Positions 17,528-25,029 of a stretch of DNA of 33,371 nt are shown in pieces. Under the pieces are notes generated by a model that was not told the origin of the DNA, made no database searches, and saw only the letters and a program-made list of their open reading frames with translations. This DNA is from Chloroflexi bacterium B3_Chlor (GTDB taxonomy: Bacteria > Chloroflexota > Anaerolineae > UBA7937 > B3-Chlor), in assembly GCA_005223035.1 (NCBI GenBank), contig NJBK01000036.1:1-33371 (forward strand), written 5' to 3'. Both the position numbers and the translations under genes were made by a program. How positions within the stretch are numbered: position 1 is the first letter of the stretch; each line of letters begins with the position of its first letter.

Positions 17528-19465
17528 TCATCTAACAGGCGGGGTCGTTTGTATCTTGGGGAGAGTGAAATAGAAGGTGCTTCCGTGCCCCACTCTGCTC
17601 TCTACGTGGACCTGTCCCCCATGTTTCTCCACGATAGATTTCACTGTGGCCAGGCCCAGGCCCGCGCCTTCGAACTCACGAGTTGCGGGGCCCTGCACGC
17701 GGTAGAACTTGTCGAAGATGTGGGGCCTAGCGGAAGCCGGGATGCCGACACCGGTGTCGGTCACGTAGACCGTGATTTGGTCCTCATCCTCCTGGGCGCT
17801 GACCTTTACGCTGCCCCCCTTAGGTGTGTATTTCATGGCGTTGTCCAGCAGGTTAGTGATCACCTGCACCAAGCGCGTATGATTGCCCTCAACGACGGAC
17901 AGGTCATCAGGTAGGATCGCCTCCAGACTCAGTTCCTTGTCCTGGGCCGTTCCCTGCAGATTCCGCAGCAGTTCTTCGATCACGACTTCTATGTGTATTG
18001 GCCCCATCTCCATGCCCACTCCTGCCTCGATGCGACCGATGTCCAGAAGGCTACTAATGAGGGCCTGCATATGTTCCACGTTTTTCATCGCCTGTTCGGT
18101 GAATTCCCCTTGTTCTTCATTTAGTTCGCCAACCTGGGGAAGCAGTTGGATGAGGCCTTGAATAGAGGTCAGAGGCGAGCGCAAGTCGTGGGTGATCGTG
18201 GCCACGAAATCCGACTTCATCTTGTCCAGCTCTTTGAGATAGGTGATGTCTCGCATTATCAGGGCCCAACCCACCTCAGGTATGGGGCTCAGACTCGCGT
18301 AGAACGTTCGCCCGTCTAGCAGAGGGACCTCCAGATTCCGCGCACTCTTCTTGGTCATCTGGCGCCTGATCAGTTGATGCAACATCTCATTGCTGATCAC
18401 TTCGAGGAGGGGTTTGCCCATTATCTCTCCTGGTTCAACATCGAAGGCCTCCGCCGCCGCAGGATTCATCAGCAGCACCCGCCCCTTCTCGTCGGTAACG
18501 ACGATTACGTCTTCCGTACCGGTCAGGATGGTCTCCAACTTGCCCTTTTGTTCCTCTACCTCCGCGAAGAGCCTGGCGTTCTGGATGGCGATGGCCGCAT
18601 AGTCGGCCAGCACGGAGAGTACGTACCGATCGTCCTCTGAGAAGGGCTCCATAGCTGTCTTGGTGGTGGCGTGCAACACGCCTATCGTTCCGTTTCTGGA
18701 TTTCAGGGGCACGGCGAGCGTCGCTTGCAAGGGGTCTGTCTTTCGCGACCGAGGGGATTGGATCATTGCCAGTCGGCCGGTGCTCATCACCTGCCTGACC
18801 ACGGCATCATCTGCGCTCTCCCTGGCTCCGTGAGCCTGCTTGTCGCCGGCACGTTGAACAGCCCTCAATTGCAGATTCTGCGTTTCTTCATCCCGGAGAA
18901 AGAGGGATATCTCCTCGGCCCCTGTGATGTACGTGGTGGCTTCCACGATCCGGGTCAACAGCTTGTCTAGATCCAGCAGCGAAGTCACCGACTTGCTGAT
19001 TCCATACAGGATCGTCAACTCCCTTAACTTCTGTTCCAGTTGGCGATTGACCAACTCTATCCGCTCAGTCAACTCTTGCTTCTCTCTCCTCAGACGCGCC
19101 TCCGCCAGGGATCTCTCGACGGCTTCCATCATCTCCGTGACCTTGAACGGTTTGGGGAAGTAGTCCCTCACCCCGAGGCGGAAAGCCTGTATAGCCACGT
19201 TCTCGGAGCCATGTGCAGTGATCAGGATCGTTGGTATCTTCTGCCCAGCCTTCTTCAGAGCTTCGAGGACTTCAAACCCGTCCATCTTGGGCATCTGCAG
19301 ATCCAAGACAATAAGGTCTGGTTCCTGGGTCAGCGCAAGGTGGAGAGCTTCCTCGCCATCGGTTGCGCAAAGCGCACTGTAGCCACTGGGAACAAGGAGC
19401 GAATCCCTGAGGAATTCGATAGTCCTTGCGTCGTCATCTACAATGAGTATCATTTCTTTCGTCAT
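17528..19465 (-). CDS. Soluble REC-GAF-PAS sensor histidine kinase
   Basis: A signalling kinase with an N-terminal receiver. The 645-residue product has REC (5-120; Asp55 phosphoacceptor, Thr83, Lys105), a helical linker (120-150), GAF (155-300), PAS (305-410), HisKA with His426 (ITHDLRSPL) and HATPase_c (about 520-640, with DNAMKYTP, DTGVGIP and GAGLGLATVK). No membrane segment is present, so it senses in the cytoplasm. The receiver at the front suggests that another kinase or phosphotransferase controls it. ATG 19465 is chosen: GGAGG lies 5 nt upstream and the promoter just beyond; the frame extends to 19537 without a ribosome site. It is convergent with the deacetylase gene, 28 bp apart. 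No cognate regulator is adjacent. Confidence 0.92.
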   Translation of the reverse strand: MTKEMILIVDDDARTIEFLRDSLLVPSGYSALCATDGEEALHLALTQEPDLIVLDLQMPKMDGFEVLEALKKAGQKIPTILITAHGSENVAIQAFRLGVRDYFPKPFKVTEMMEAVERSLAEARLRREKQELTERIELVNRQLEQKLRELTILYGISKSVTSLLDLDKLLTRIVEATTYITGAEEISLFLRDEETQNLQLRAVQRAGDKQAHGARESADDAVVRQVMSTGRLAMIQSPRSRKTDPLQATLAVPLKSRNGTIGVLHATTKTAMEPFSEDDRYVLSVLADYAAIAIQNARLFAEVEEQKGKLETILTGTEDVIVVTDEKGRVLLMNPAAAEAFDVEPGEIMGKPLLEVISNEMLHQLIRRQMTKKSARNLEVPLLDGRTFYASLSPIPEVGWALIMRDITYLKELDKMKSDFVATITHDLRSPLTSIQGLIQLLPQVGELNEEQGEFTEQAMKNVEHMQALISSLLDIGRIEAGVGMEMGPIHIEVVIEELLRNLQGTAQDKELSLEAILPDDLSVVEGNHTRLVQVITNLLDNAMKYTPKGGSVKVSAQEDEDQITVYVTDTGVGIPASARPHIFDKFYRVQGPATREFEGAGLGLATVKSIVEKHGGQVHVESRVGHGSTFYFTLPKIQTTPPVR

Positions 19466-19508
19466 CTTCGCCTCCACCCTTTCCGCAGGCGGGAGAAGTC
19501 TACACCAT

Positions 19509-19537
19509 ATTCTATCACTGTTGGTCTTTAGCGGCAA
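19509..19537 (-). promoter_or_regulatory. Sigma-70 promoter for the histidine kinase
   Basis: TTGCCG-N17-TAGAAT with an extended -10 (TGA). Predicted start near 19502 and a leader of about 37 nt, supporting ATG 19465 as the start codon. Confidence 0.7.
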
Positions 19538-19640
19538 CAGGAAGAAGCTGAGAGTGTGGAAAAACGAGTCTCAAAGCTAGCGTTCGACTACTAATCCCGC
19601 CGCCCCACAAACCAACGGAGTCCCGTAGGGACCCACGTAA

Positions 19641-19711
19641 GCGCGGGAATTCATTCCGGCGCGCCGCCAGGCACGATGCCAGGAGACCCGCAGGAAATGG
19701 GATTTCCTTGC
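19641..19711 (+). repeat. Interspersed palindromic repeat, copy 1
   Basis: This 71-nt segment aligns without gaps to the reverse complement of 32048-32118, at 48 of 71 positions by hand count. The best-kept parts are the outer GCGGGAATT end and the GGAAATGG block. It contains short internal dyads such as GGAAA-TGGGA-TTTCC. It is extragenic, consistent with a REP-like or MITE-like family. Confidence 0.55.
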
Positions 19712-19720
19712 TCAAATTAT

Positions 19721-19739
19721 CAAGCCCCTAAAGGGCTTG
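19721..19739. terminator. Terminator-like hairpin downstream of the repeat
   Basis: CAAGCCC and GGGCTTG form a 7-bp perfect stem with a 5-nt loop. The plus side is followed by TTGCGC and the minus side by ATAATTTG, so neither has a real T-run. It may insulate arcC from upstream transcription. Confidence 0.3.
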
Positions 19740-19815
19740 TTGCGCAGGCCACTGGGGCTGAAATGCCGGAGCACAGGGCGTTCGGCATTCTCAACAGCCT
19801 CAAGAGCTACCGTAG

Positions 19816-19844
19816 TTGTTAAAAGGGGTGAAAGGTGATATAGT
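19816..19844 (+). promoter_or_regulatory. Sigma-70 promoter for arcC and downstream glycan genes
   Basis: TTGTTA-N17-TATAGT with an extended -10 (TGA). Transcription would begin near 19851, giving a leader of about 110 nt that contains the ACGCGCGG direct repeat. Confidence 0.65.
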
Positions 19845-19960
19845 CTGCTTGGTCAAGAAACACGTGCCACAAGAGATCAAATTGCCCCACGCGCGGTCTG
19901 AGGGTGACGCGCGGATGGTGCCCCAGGACTGTGGCATTGAAGCATATGAGGAGGAAATCT

Positions 19961-20905
19961 GTGACGAGAACGGCTGTGATAGCCATCGGAGGTAATTCCC
20001 TCATCAAAGGCAAGCAGCATCAGACTGTGCCCGATCAGTTTGCCACGACTGACGAGACCTGCGCTCATATCGCCGACATAGTTCAGCAGGGATGGAGGGT
20101 AGTGATAACTCACGGCAACGGTCCACAAGTGGGTTTCATTTTGCGGCGTTCCGAGTTGGCCAGTCACGTTCTGCATACAGTGCCTCTGGACTCGTGTGGA
20201 GCAGATACTCAGGGTGCTTTGGGATATATGATCCAGCAACTCCTGGGCAATAGGTTGCGGAAGGCAGGTGTCGATGTCCCGGTGGCTACGGTAGTGACCC
20301 AGGTGATCGTGGACAGGGATGATCCAGCCTTCCAGAACCCTACCAAGCCTATTGGTCCCTTCTATGATGAGGCGAAGGCACGCGTTCATGAACGGGAGCA
20401 GGGCTGGGCCATAGTAGAGGACTCAGGGCGAGGCTGGCGCAGGGTTGTCCCTTCTCCTGTCCCGAGGGAGATTGTGGAACTAGGGGCCATCAGGGCACTG
20501 CTCCAGGGAGGATTCGTGGTCATCGGAGTAGGGGGAGGGGGAATTCCTGTGGTCCGAGATGGGAACGGCGACCTGCATGGCGTGGAAGCCGTGATTGACA
20601 AGGACTATGCCTCAAGCCTCCTCGCCTCCGGTATCGATGCTGACTTGTTCCTCATTTCCACCGCGGTGGACAATGTCTACCTGAATTACGGACAACCAGA
20701 CCAGGTGCCCTTGGATCACGTGACGGTAGACGAAGCCAAGAGATATCTGGAAGAGGGCCACTTTGCACCGGGAAGCATGGGTCCTAAGATAGAGGCGGTC
20801 ATCCAATTTCTTGAAGGTGGTGGAAAGGAGGCCCTGATCACTTCACCCGAGAATCTGGCACGAGCACTGCGAGGGGAAACCGGCACCAGGATGACCATCA
20901 GGTGA
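19961..20905 (+). CDS. arcC: Carbamate kinase
   Basis: Catalyses carbamoyl phosphate + ADP = carbamate + ATP; carbamate then decays to ammonia and CO2. The 314-residue product has the family's motifs: AIGGNSLIKG near the start, THGNGPQVG (50-58), GALGYMIQQLL, GVGGGGIPV, VIDKDYASSLLA and GSMGPKIEA. I choose GTG 19961 because GAGGAGG is 6 nt upstream; ATG 19946 lacks one. Neither arcA (arginine deiminase) nor a carbamoyltransferase is adjacent. A GT4 gene follows after 16 bp. It may serve another carbamoyl-phosphate-yielding route, such as purine or agmatine breakdown. Confidence 0.92.
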   Translation: MTRTAVIAIGGNSLIKGKQHQTVPDQFATTDETCAHIADIVQQGWRVVITHGNGPQVGFILRRSELASHVLHTVPLDSCGADTQGALGYMIQQLLGNRLRKAGVDVPVATVVTQVIVDRDDPAFQNPTKPIGPFYDEAKARVHEREQGWAIVEDSGRGWRRVVPSPVPREIVELGAIRALLQGGFVVIGVGGGGIPVVRDGNGDLHGVEAVIDKDYASSLLASGIDADLFLISTAVDNVYLNYGQPDQVPLDHVTVDEAKRYLEEGHFAPGSMGPKIEAVIQFLEGGGKEALITSPENLARALRGETGTRMTIR

Positions 20906-20921
20906 TGCGGAGACCCGCGCA

Positions 20922-22007
20922 TTGAAAGTAGCCATCGTTCACGATTGGTTGAATCAAGTGGGAGGAGCGGAATCGGTCCTGGAGGTATTGAAGGAGGTAT
21001 TCCCGCAGGCTCCCATCTATACCTCCATCTACTGGTCCAAGGCGATGCCTGTGCAATACAGGGAGTGGGACATACGCACTTCCTGGCTGAACAGGTTGCC
21101 TCTCATCAAGAGGCATCACCAGCCCTTTCTTCCCCTCTATCCCCTGGCCTTCGAGGCGTTTGACTTGAGGGGATATGAGCTGGTGATCAGCAATAAGAGC
21201 GCATTCTGTCACGGGGTGATAACGCCGTCGGATGCAGTACACATTTGCTACTGCCTGACCCCCACGCGTTTCTTGTGGGACTATCACAACTATGTGAGAC
21301 ACGAACGAATCAATCCGCTGGCTGCAGCTTTGCTGTCTCCCGTTCTCCGAAACCTGCGCCTCTGGGACAAGGCGGCGGCGGACCGAGTGGAGCATTTCGT
21401 GGCCATCTCAGAAACAGTGCGTCAACGTATCAAGAAGTTCTATCGGCGAGACGCGCTCGTCATCCATCCACCAGTGGATGTTCGGGGATTTCAAGTGAGA
21501 GAGAGCCACGACGACTACTTCCTGATAGTGTCCCGCCTCATCCCCTACAAGCGGATAGATCTAGCGGTGCAAGCTTTCAACCTGCTGGGATTGCCCCTCA
21601 AGATATTGGGTGATGGGCGAGACCGGCGTCGACTGGAGGCCATGGCGAACTCCAATATCGAGTTTCTGGGCCGTCTCCAGGACCAGCAAGTGGGGGAGTA
21701 TCTGTCTCGGTGTCGGGCGTTCATCTTTCCCGGCGAGGAAGATTTCGGCATCGCTCCCCTGGAGGCCCAGGCCGCTGGCAGGCCAGTTATCGCCTACGCG
21801 GCTGGAGGAGCTCTGGAGACGGTCGTTGACGGTGTGACCGGGCTTTTCTTCCGGGAGCAGAGAGCGGAGTCCCTAGCTGAAGTCGTATCTAGCTTCGATG
21901 GAAAGGCTTTCGATGGGGTCACAATCAGGCAACACGCTCAGGATTTCGACAAAGAGGCTTTCAAGAACAAGCTGGGAGCGTTCGTCGATGAGAAGCTGGG
22001 GCGATGA
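20922..22007 (+). CDS. GT4-family glycosyltransferase
   Basis: A retaining GT-B enzyme that adds a sugar from a nucleotide donor during surface glycan synthesis. The 361-residue product starts MKVAIVHDWLNQVGGAESV, with the family's Gly-rich N-terminal loop. It has IVSRLIPYKRIDLAV (about 202-216), typical of the C-terminal Rossmann domain, and the E-x7-E signature at Glu273 and Glu281 (EEDFGIAPLE). The start is TTG 20922, with GGAG 9 nt upstream. It lies 16 bp after arcC and is probably read from the same promoter. Acceptor and donor cannot be told from sequence. Confidence 0.9.
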   Translation: MKVAIVHDWLNQVGGAESVLEVLKEVFPQAPIYTSIYWSKAMPVQYREWDIRTSWLNRLPLIKRHHQPFLPLYPLAFEAFDLRGYELVISNKSAFCHGVITPSDAVHICYCLTPTRFLWDYHNYVRHERINPLAAALLSPVLRNLRLWDKAAADRVEHFVAISETVRQRIKKFYRRDALVIHPPVDVRGFQVRESHDDYFLIVSRLIPYKRIDLAVQAFNLLGLPLKILGDGRDRRRLEAMANSNIEFLGRLQDQQVGEYLSRCRAFIFPGEEDFGIAPLEAQAAGRPVIAYAAGGALETVVDGVTGLFFREQRAESLAEVVSSFDGKAFDGVTIRQHAQDFDKEAFKNKLGAFVDEKLGR

Positions 22008-22257
22008 AGAGGACTGAATCCAGGTCTGATCAGATCGAGGTTAACCATACTCTTTCACCGCTGACCCTCCCATCGATGAAGCATGTGCGGTCACGAAGCA
22101 GGGCACAGACAGGAGAATGGTAAGTGGCAGAACCTAGATTGCCTGCGCGGTGCATTGCGAGAAGCAAACGGGTGAGAAGTGCTCAGGGACACCGGAGTGG
22201 TGAGAGTGGCGGGGTTCACTGAGCGGCCCCCTTGACTTCCTAGCCTGGAGAGGGAGA
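22008..22257. other. 250-bp spacer before the Wzz-like gene
   Basis: No coding frame, convincing promoter or strong hairpin was seen. The Wzz-like gene may have a promoter here that I could not recognise, or it may be read through from the GT4 gene. Confidence 0.4.
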
Positions 22258-22983
22258 ATGGCTGACATGGAGCTACGTCAATACTGGAGGATCGTTCGGC
22301 GTCGATGGTGGGTCATTGCAGGGTTGATTTTGGTCGCCCTGGTGGGAAGCATCCTTTTCCGTTCTTATCCTACCCCCATGTATCAAGCCACCATGCGTTT
22401 CACGATCGGAGTGAGCCCAGAGACCGACTCAGACAGGATCACAATGGACCCTCTCTATTCGGCTTACTTGGCTTCCGAGTTCATAGCCGATGATTTCACT
22501 GAGATCTTGAAGAGCCAATTGTTTGCCGGCGATGTGAGTTCCCGGTTGGCCGGGCAGGGAATCGTCGTTTCGCCGGGAGCCATCCAAGGGTATACTGTGG
22601 CAGGGAAGCAGCACCGCATTCTGACCATGCAGATCACCTGGCCGGACGAAGGACAGGTGCGGGCCATCGCCGACGCAGCGAGGCAAGCTCTGGAGGAGGA
22701 GAACGCCAAGTACTTCACGCAACTAGGCTCTGAAGGGGCGCAGGTCTTCGTTATTGACTCTCCCACAGTGGTATCCTTGGGGGTTAGCCTGATGGACCGC
22801 CTGGAGATACCCATCCGAATCGTGTTGGGCCTTGTTGCCGGGCTGGGGCTGGCTTTTCTCGTGGACTACGTGGACGACACGATTCGGGATCCCGAGGAGG
22901 TGGAGGGCTTGGGAATGAGCGTGCTGGGACAGATACCATCCTCTGGCTGGCGGGAGCGCCTTCCTTGGCGCCGCCGTCCCTAA
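22258..22983 (+). CDS. Wzz-like polysaccharide chain-length determinant (PCP family)
   Basis: An inner-membrane protein that probably sets polymer length or export of a surface polysaccharide. The 241-residue product has an N-terminal LRQYWRIVRRRWW segment and membrane helix (about 17-35), a mostly extracytoplasmic middle and a second helix (about 184-204, LGLVAGLGLAFLVDYVDDTI) followed by EEVEGLGMSVLGQIP, the normal PCP C-terminus. No tyrosine kinase domain is fused or adjacent. ATG 22258 follows GGAGAGGGAG. The GT4 gene upstream supports a role in exopolysaccharide synthesis, though flippase and polymerase genes are not in the window. Confidence 0.85.
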   Translation: MADMELRQYWRIVRRRWWVIAGLILVALVGSILFRSYPTPMYQATMRFTIGVSPETDSDRITMDPLYSAYLASEFIADDFTEILKSQLFAGDVSSRLAGQGIVVSPGAIQGYTVAGKQHRILTMQITWPDEGQVRAIADAARQALEEENAKYFTQLGSEGAQVFVIDSPTVVSLGVSLMDRLEIPIRIVLGLVAGLGLAFLVDYVDDTIRDPEEVEGLGMSVLGQIPSSGWRERLPWRRRP

Positions 22984-23010
22984 GGCTCTGTTGCCCGCTT
23001 GCGGACAAGC

Positions 23011-23583
23011 TCAGCACGCGCGTCTTCTTCGTCTTCTCCGCTTGCGCAGCCACCACAACGCCGCCACAGACGTAGCACCCAGCAGGAAGCCTGCCACCAG
23101 TGGAACCAGGATAGAGAGCACGGTCATGATGAGGGCGGTCACGTCCTCGACCGCGCTCACTACGGGGTTCAGGACGCCGCCGCTAGTTGCTGTCACCACT
23201 GGTCGAACAGTAGCTTTCACGGCGTGAACGCCACCGGCTACGAGCAGTCCGCAGATCAAAGCGAGTGCAGGATGGATATCGCTGATCACGCTGCTGCTGG
23301 CCGCGAAGAGGATGGCCCCTGCTGTTGATCGGATGAAAGTCTGCAAAATGTCGTTGACGGTGTCGACGGCAACGATCTTGTCGGCAAGGACTTCGATGGC
23401 AAGGAGAACGACGATGACGAGGATGATCCACCCATTGGTCATGAGGTCGTAGGGCGGACTCAAGGTTATCACACCGGTGAGCCGGGCCATCAGAGCTACG
23501 ACGAGCAGGGGCAGATAGGCGTTCAGGCCTGCTGAGACCGACAGCCCGAAGGCGGTGAAGACGCCAGAAAAGGCCTCTATCAA
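23011..23583 (-). CDS. DUF4126 family membrane protein
   Basis: Function unknown. The 190-residue product starts MIEAFSGVFTAFGLSVSAGLNAYLPLLVV; the SAGLNAYLPLL segment is characteristic of DUF4126. There are about five hydrophobic segments, a Gly/Ala-rich core and a strongly basic C-terminus (KRRRRRRRAC) that probably stays in the cytoplasm. The start is TTG 23583; an in-frame stop lies just upstream and the ribosome site is weak (GATGAAG). It is convergent with the Wzz-like gene, 28 bp apart, and is the last gene of the minus-strand cluster. Confidence 0.78.
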   Translation of the reverse strand: MIEAFSGVFTAFGLSVSAGLNAYLPLLVVALMARLTGVITLSPPYDLMTNGWIILVIVVLLAIEVLADKIVAVDTVNDILQTFIRSTAGAILFAASSSVISDIHPALALICGLLVAGGVHAVKATVRPVVTATSGGVLNPVVSAVEDVTALIMTVLSILVPLVAGFLLGATSVAALWWLRKRRRRRRRAC

Positions 23584-23716
23584 TCTTCATCTCGCTTGAG
23601 GCGATAGTCCTCGAAGTTCTTGCATGAATAGATCAGCCTACCACCTCCCGTCCTGTTCAGAATCTCTCAGCGAAGAGGTACCCGGTATCAGCAAAACACG
23701 CATTCATTTGTCGCCG

Positions 23717-24370
23717 CTAGTGACACACGACCGTGAAGCTGTACTCGGTGCTTACCGGCCAGTCGTCTAGAAGGTCGATCACCCCATTTACGACCGCAGC
23801 AGCATGTTCCGAGGTCATAGGGGAAGTGGGGAGCCCAGAAATGACTGGCAAGACATCACCGACGAGTGCAAATAGATTCCTGGCGACATTTAGAATAGTG
23901 GGCCACTTTTTCTTTAGCCCTTCAAGCCAATCGATCTTCTTCCAGTCGGGTGGATCGCGGAGGCTAACGCTCTCGAGAGTGATCGTCCTGCAATTCTCGG
24001 GCAAGGGCTCTTCGGGCTCTGGCGTCGGCGTGGGTTGCTGTTGATTCGTGGTCGGAGCTCCGAATACCCGTCCGGTGTTGCCCAGTAAGGGTGGCGTCCC
24101 TTGCACTCTGTCTAATGGAGTGCCTCCTTGGACAACTGGGCTATCACTGAAGGCGCTAGCTCTTGTGCTAGCTTTCCCCCACTCGGGGGTGTACCCATCC
24201 ATCCTCGAGCCCACGCGGCCGGGGGGGTGAATCTGCACATAGATCATGAATGTGCTCAGAAGAACCGGAACCGCAGCGATCAGGCGGATCCATTGCACCG
24301 TGGAGATGTCCTTCTCAGCATTGATGTGTCTCATCATCCGAGAGTATAGATGCCTGGCTAGTCTCAACAT
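23717..24370 (-). CDS. Unknown N-terminally anchored extracytoplasmic protein
   Basis: Not recognised. The 217-residue product has a basic cytoplasmic start, one hydrophobic helix (about 27-46, IRLIAAVPVLLSTFMIYVQI), a Gly/Pro-rich low-complexity stretch, a short TPTPEPEEPLPE linker (about 115-126) and a C-terminal region with two cysteines (PENCRT and the final VVCH) that could form a disulfide outside the cell. The ATG at 24370 follows GGGAGAGG. It lies on the same strand as the zinc-finger cluster but is separated from DUF4190 by 265 bp. The coding sense is supported by the hydrophobic helix and linker; no function is claimed. Confidence 0.6.
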   Translation of the reverse strand: MLRLARHLYSRMMRHINAEKDISTVQWIRLIAAVPVLLSTFMIYVQIHPPGRVGSRMDGYTPEWGKASTRASAFSDSPVVQGGTPLDRVQGTPPLLGNTGRVFGAPTTNQQQPTPTPEPEEPLPENCRTITLESVSLRDPPDWKKIDWLEGLKKKWPTILNVARNLFALVGDVLPVISGLPTSPMTSEHAAAVVNGVIDLLDDWPVSTEYSFTVVCH

Positions 24371-24509
24371 GTGCCACCTCTCCCGGATTCATTTTGGAAA
24401 ATGGATACTACAAAGTGATTTGGTCAGAATAATCGATATAGATGCACCCATACGTCAGTGAGCTGGGGAGATCTTTGTGAAGTATGCGGACAAGAATCTC
24501 TGCTTCACC

Positions 24510-24660
24510 GACTGTAGCAGCGTAGCTACCCTGTGGCAGAGAGCCATAGCTAACGCTTTCACCGTCGACTACCGTTTCCGACAGTTGGGCTTCGTTATGA
24601 GGGCCTGACAGTCATCCCTCATGAGGCCTTGATAGTCATCCCTCGAAGGAGTTGGACAAA
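24510..24660 (-). repeat. Diverged duplication, copy 1 (3' end of DUF4190 gene plus spacer)
   Basis: Matches 25633-25761 along its length by eye, best around TTTCCGAC and TTGGGCTTCGT. It includes the last codons of the DUF4190 gene (LSNSFEG and stop), while copy 2 has LSSSFQG and stop. An open minus-strand frame without a start codon continues to a TAG near 24410. Confidence 0.55.
24597..24644 (-). repeat. Two tandem copies of a 24-bp repeat
   Basis: Units 24597-24620 and 24621-24644 agree at 21 of 24 positions. The second supplies the stop codon of the DUF4190 gene. Probably a small slippage duplication after the larger segment was copied, since the 25.7-kb relative has no second unit. Confidence 0.7.
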
Positions 24661-24971
24661 GCGCCGCAGATGCTACAGAAGCCGCACCCAAGGGTGGGGA
24701 GGATAGGGACAAAGACGATGCTCAACACTGAAAGCCCCAGGGCTACGTAGCCCAGGATGAGGCCAACCTGCGCCAGCCCCCGGCCTCCGATCCGCCCTCC
24801 ACTCCGATCTATGTCACCCAAGGCGGCGTGCCCAAATCCGACGGCCACCACACTACCGATGATCGGCAGCAGCACCCATCCCAGAATCCCCATGATCAAG
24901 CTGACCAGAGCCATGCTGCTCGTCGGTGGTGCTGGGACGCGAGGCGGTTGAGGTACGTCAGGTGACGGCAC
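24636..24971 (-). CDS. DUF4190 small membrane protein
   Basis: Function unknown. The 111-residue product has a Pro-rich start (1-18) and then two hydrophobic hairpins around GHAALGDIDRSGGRIGGRGLAQ written across residues 48-69, which is the DUF4190 signature, ending in a short CGFCSICG tail. The start is GTG 24971, which has no good ribosome site and follows an in-frame TAG directly. Upstream of that stop the same frame encodes TACSNCGASL, a zinc knuckle as often fused before DUF4190. The gene may therefore be a truncated descendant, or be translated by coupling to the gene that ends 58 bp upstream. Confidence 0.7.
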   Translation of the reverse strand: MPSPDVPQPPRVPAPPTSSMALVSLIMGILGWVLLPIIGSVVAVGFGHAALGDIDRSGGRIGGRGLAQVGLILGYVALGLSVLSIVFVPILPTLGCGFCSICGALSNSFEG

Positions 24972-25010
24972 CTAGAGCGAAGCCCCACAATTCGAGCATG
25001 CCGTGGCTTC
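24972..25010 (-). pseudogene. Zinc-knuckle remnant in frame with DUF4190, cut by TAG
   Basis: The minus-strand frame reads EATACSNCGASL, then TAG, then the GTG of the DUF4190 gene. CxxCG-type knuckles commonly precede DUF4190 domains. This looks like a lost N-terminus; a sequencing error or an unusual read-through would look the same. Confidence 0.45.
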
Positions 25011-25029
25011 GTCGGGGTTCTCTGGGCCA

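Larger units (their letters stand above)
19538..19815. other. Repeat- and hairpin-rich spacer between the kinase and arcC
   Basis: No gene. It holds the palindrome GTCCC-GTA-GGGAC (19620-19632), a copy of an interspersed repeat (19641-19711), a 7-bp hairpin (19721-19739) and a second one, AATGCCG/CGGCATT (19762-19789). Further on, the arcC leader carries ACGCGCGG twice (19889 and 19907). Confidence 0.6.

Noticed and set aside
19946..19960. ATG 19946 as the arcC start
   Set aside because: It precedes its own would-be ribosome site; GAGGAGG is ideally placed for GTG 19961 and the family N-terminus begins there.
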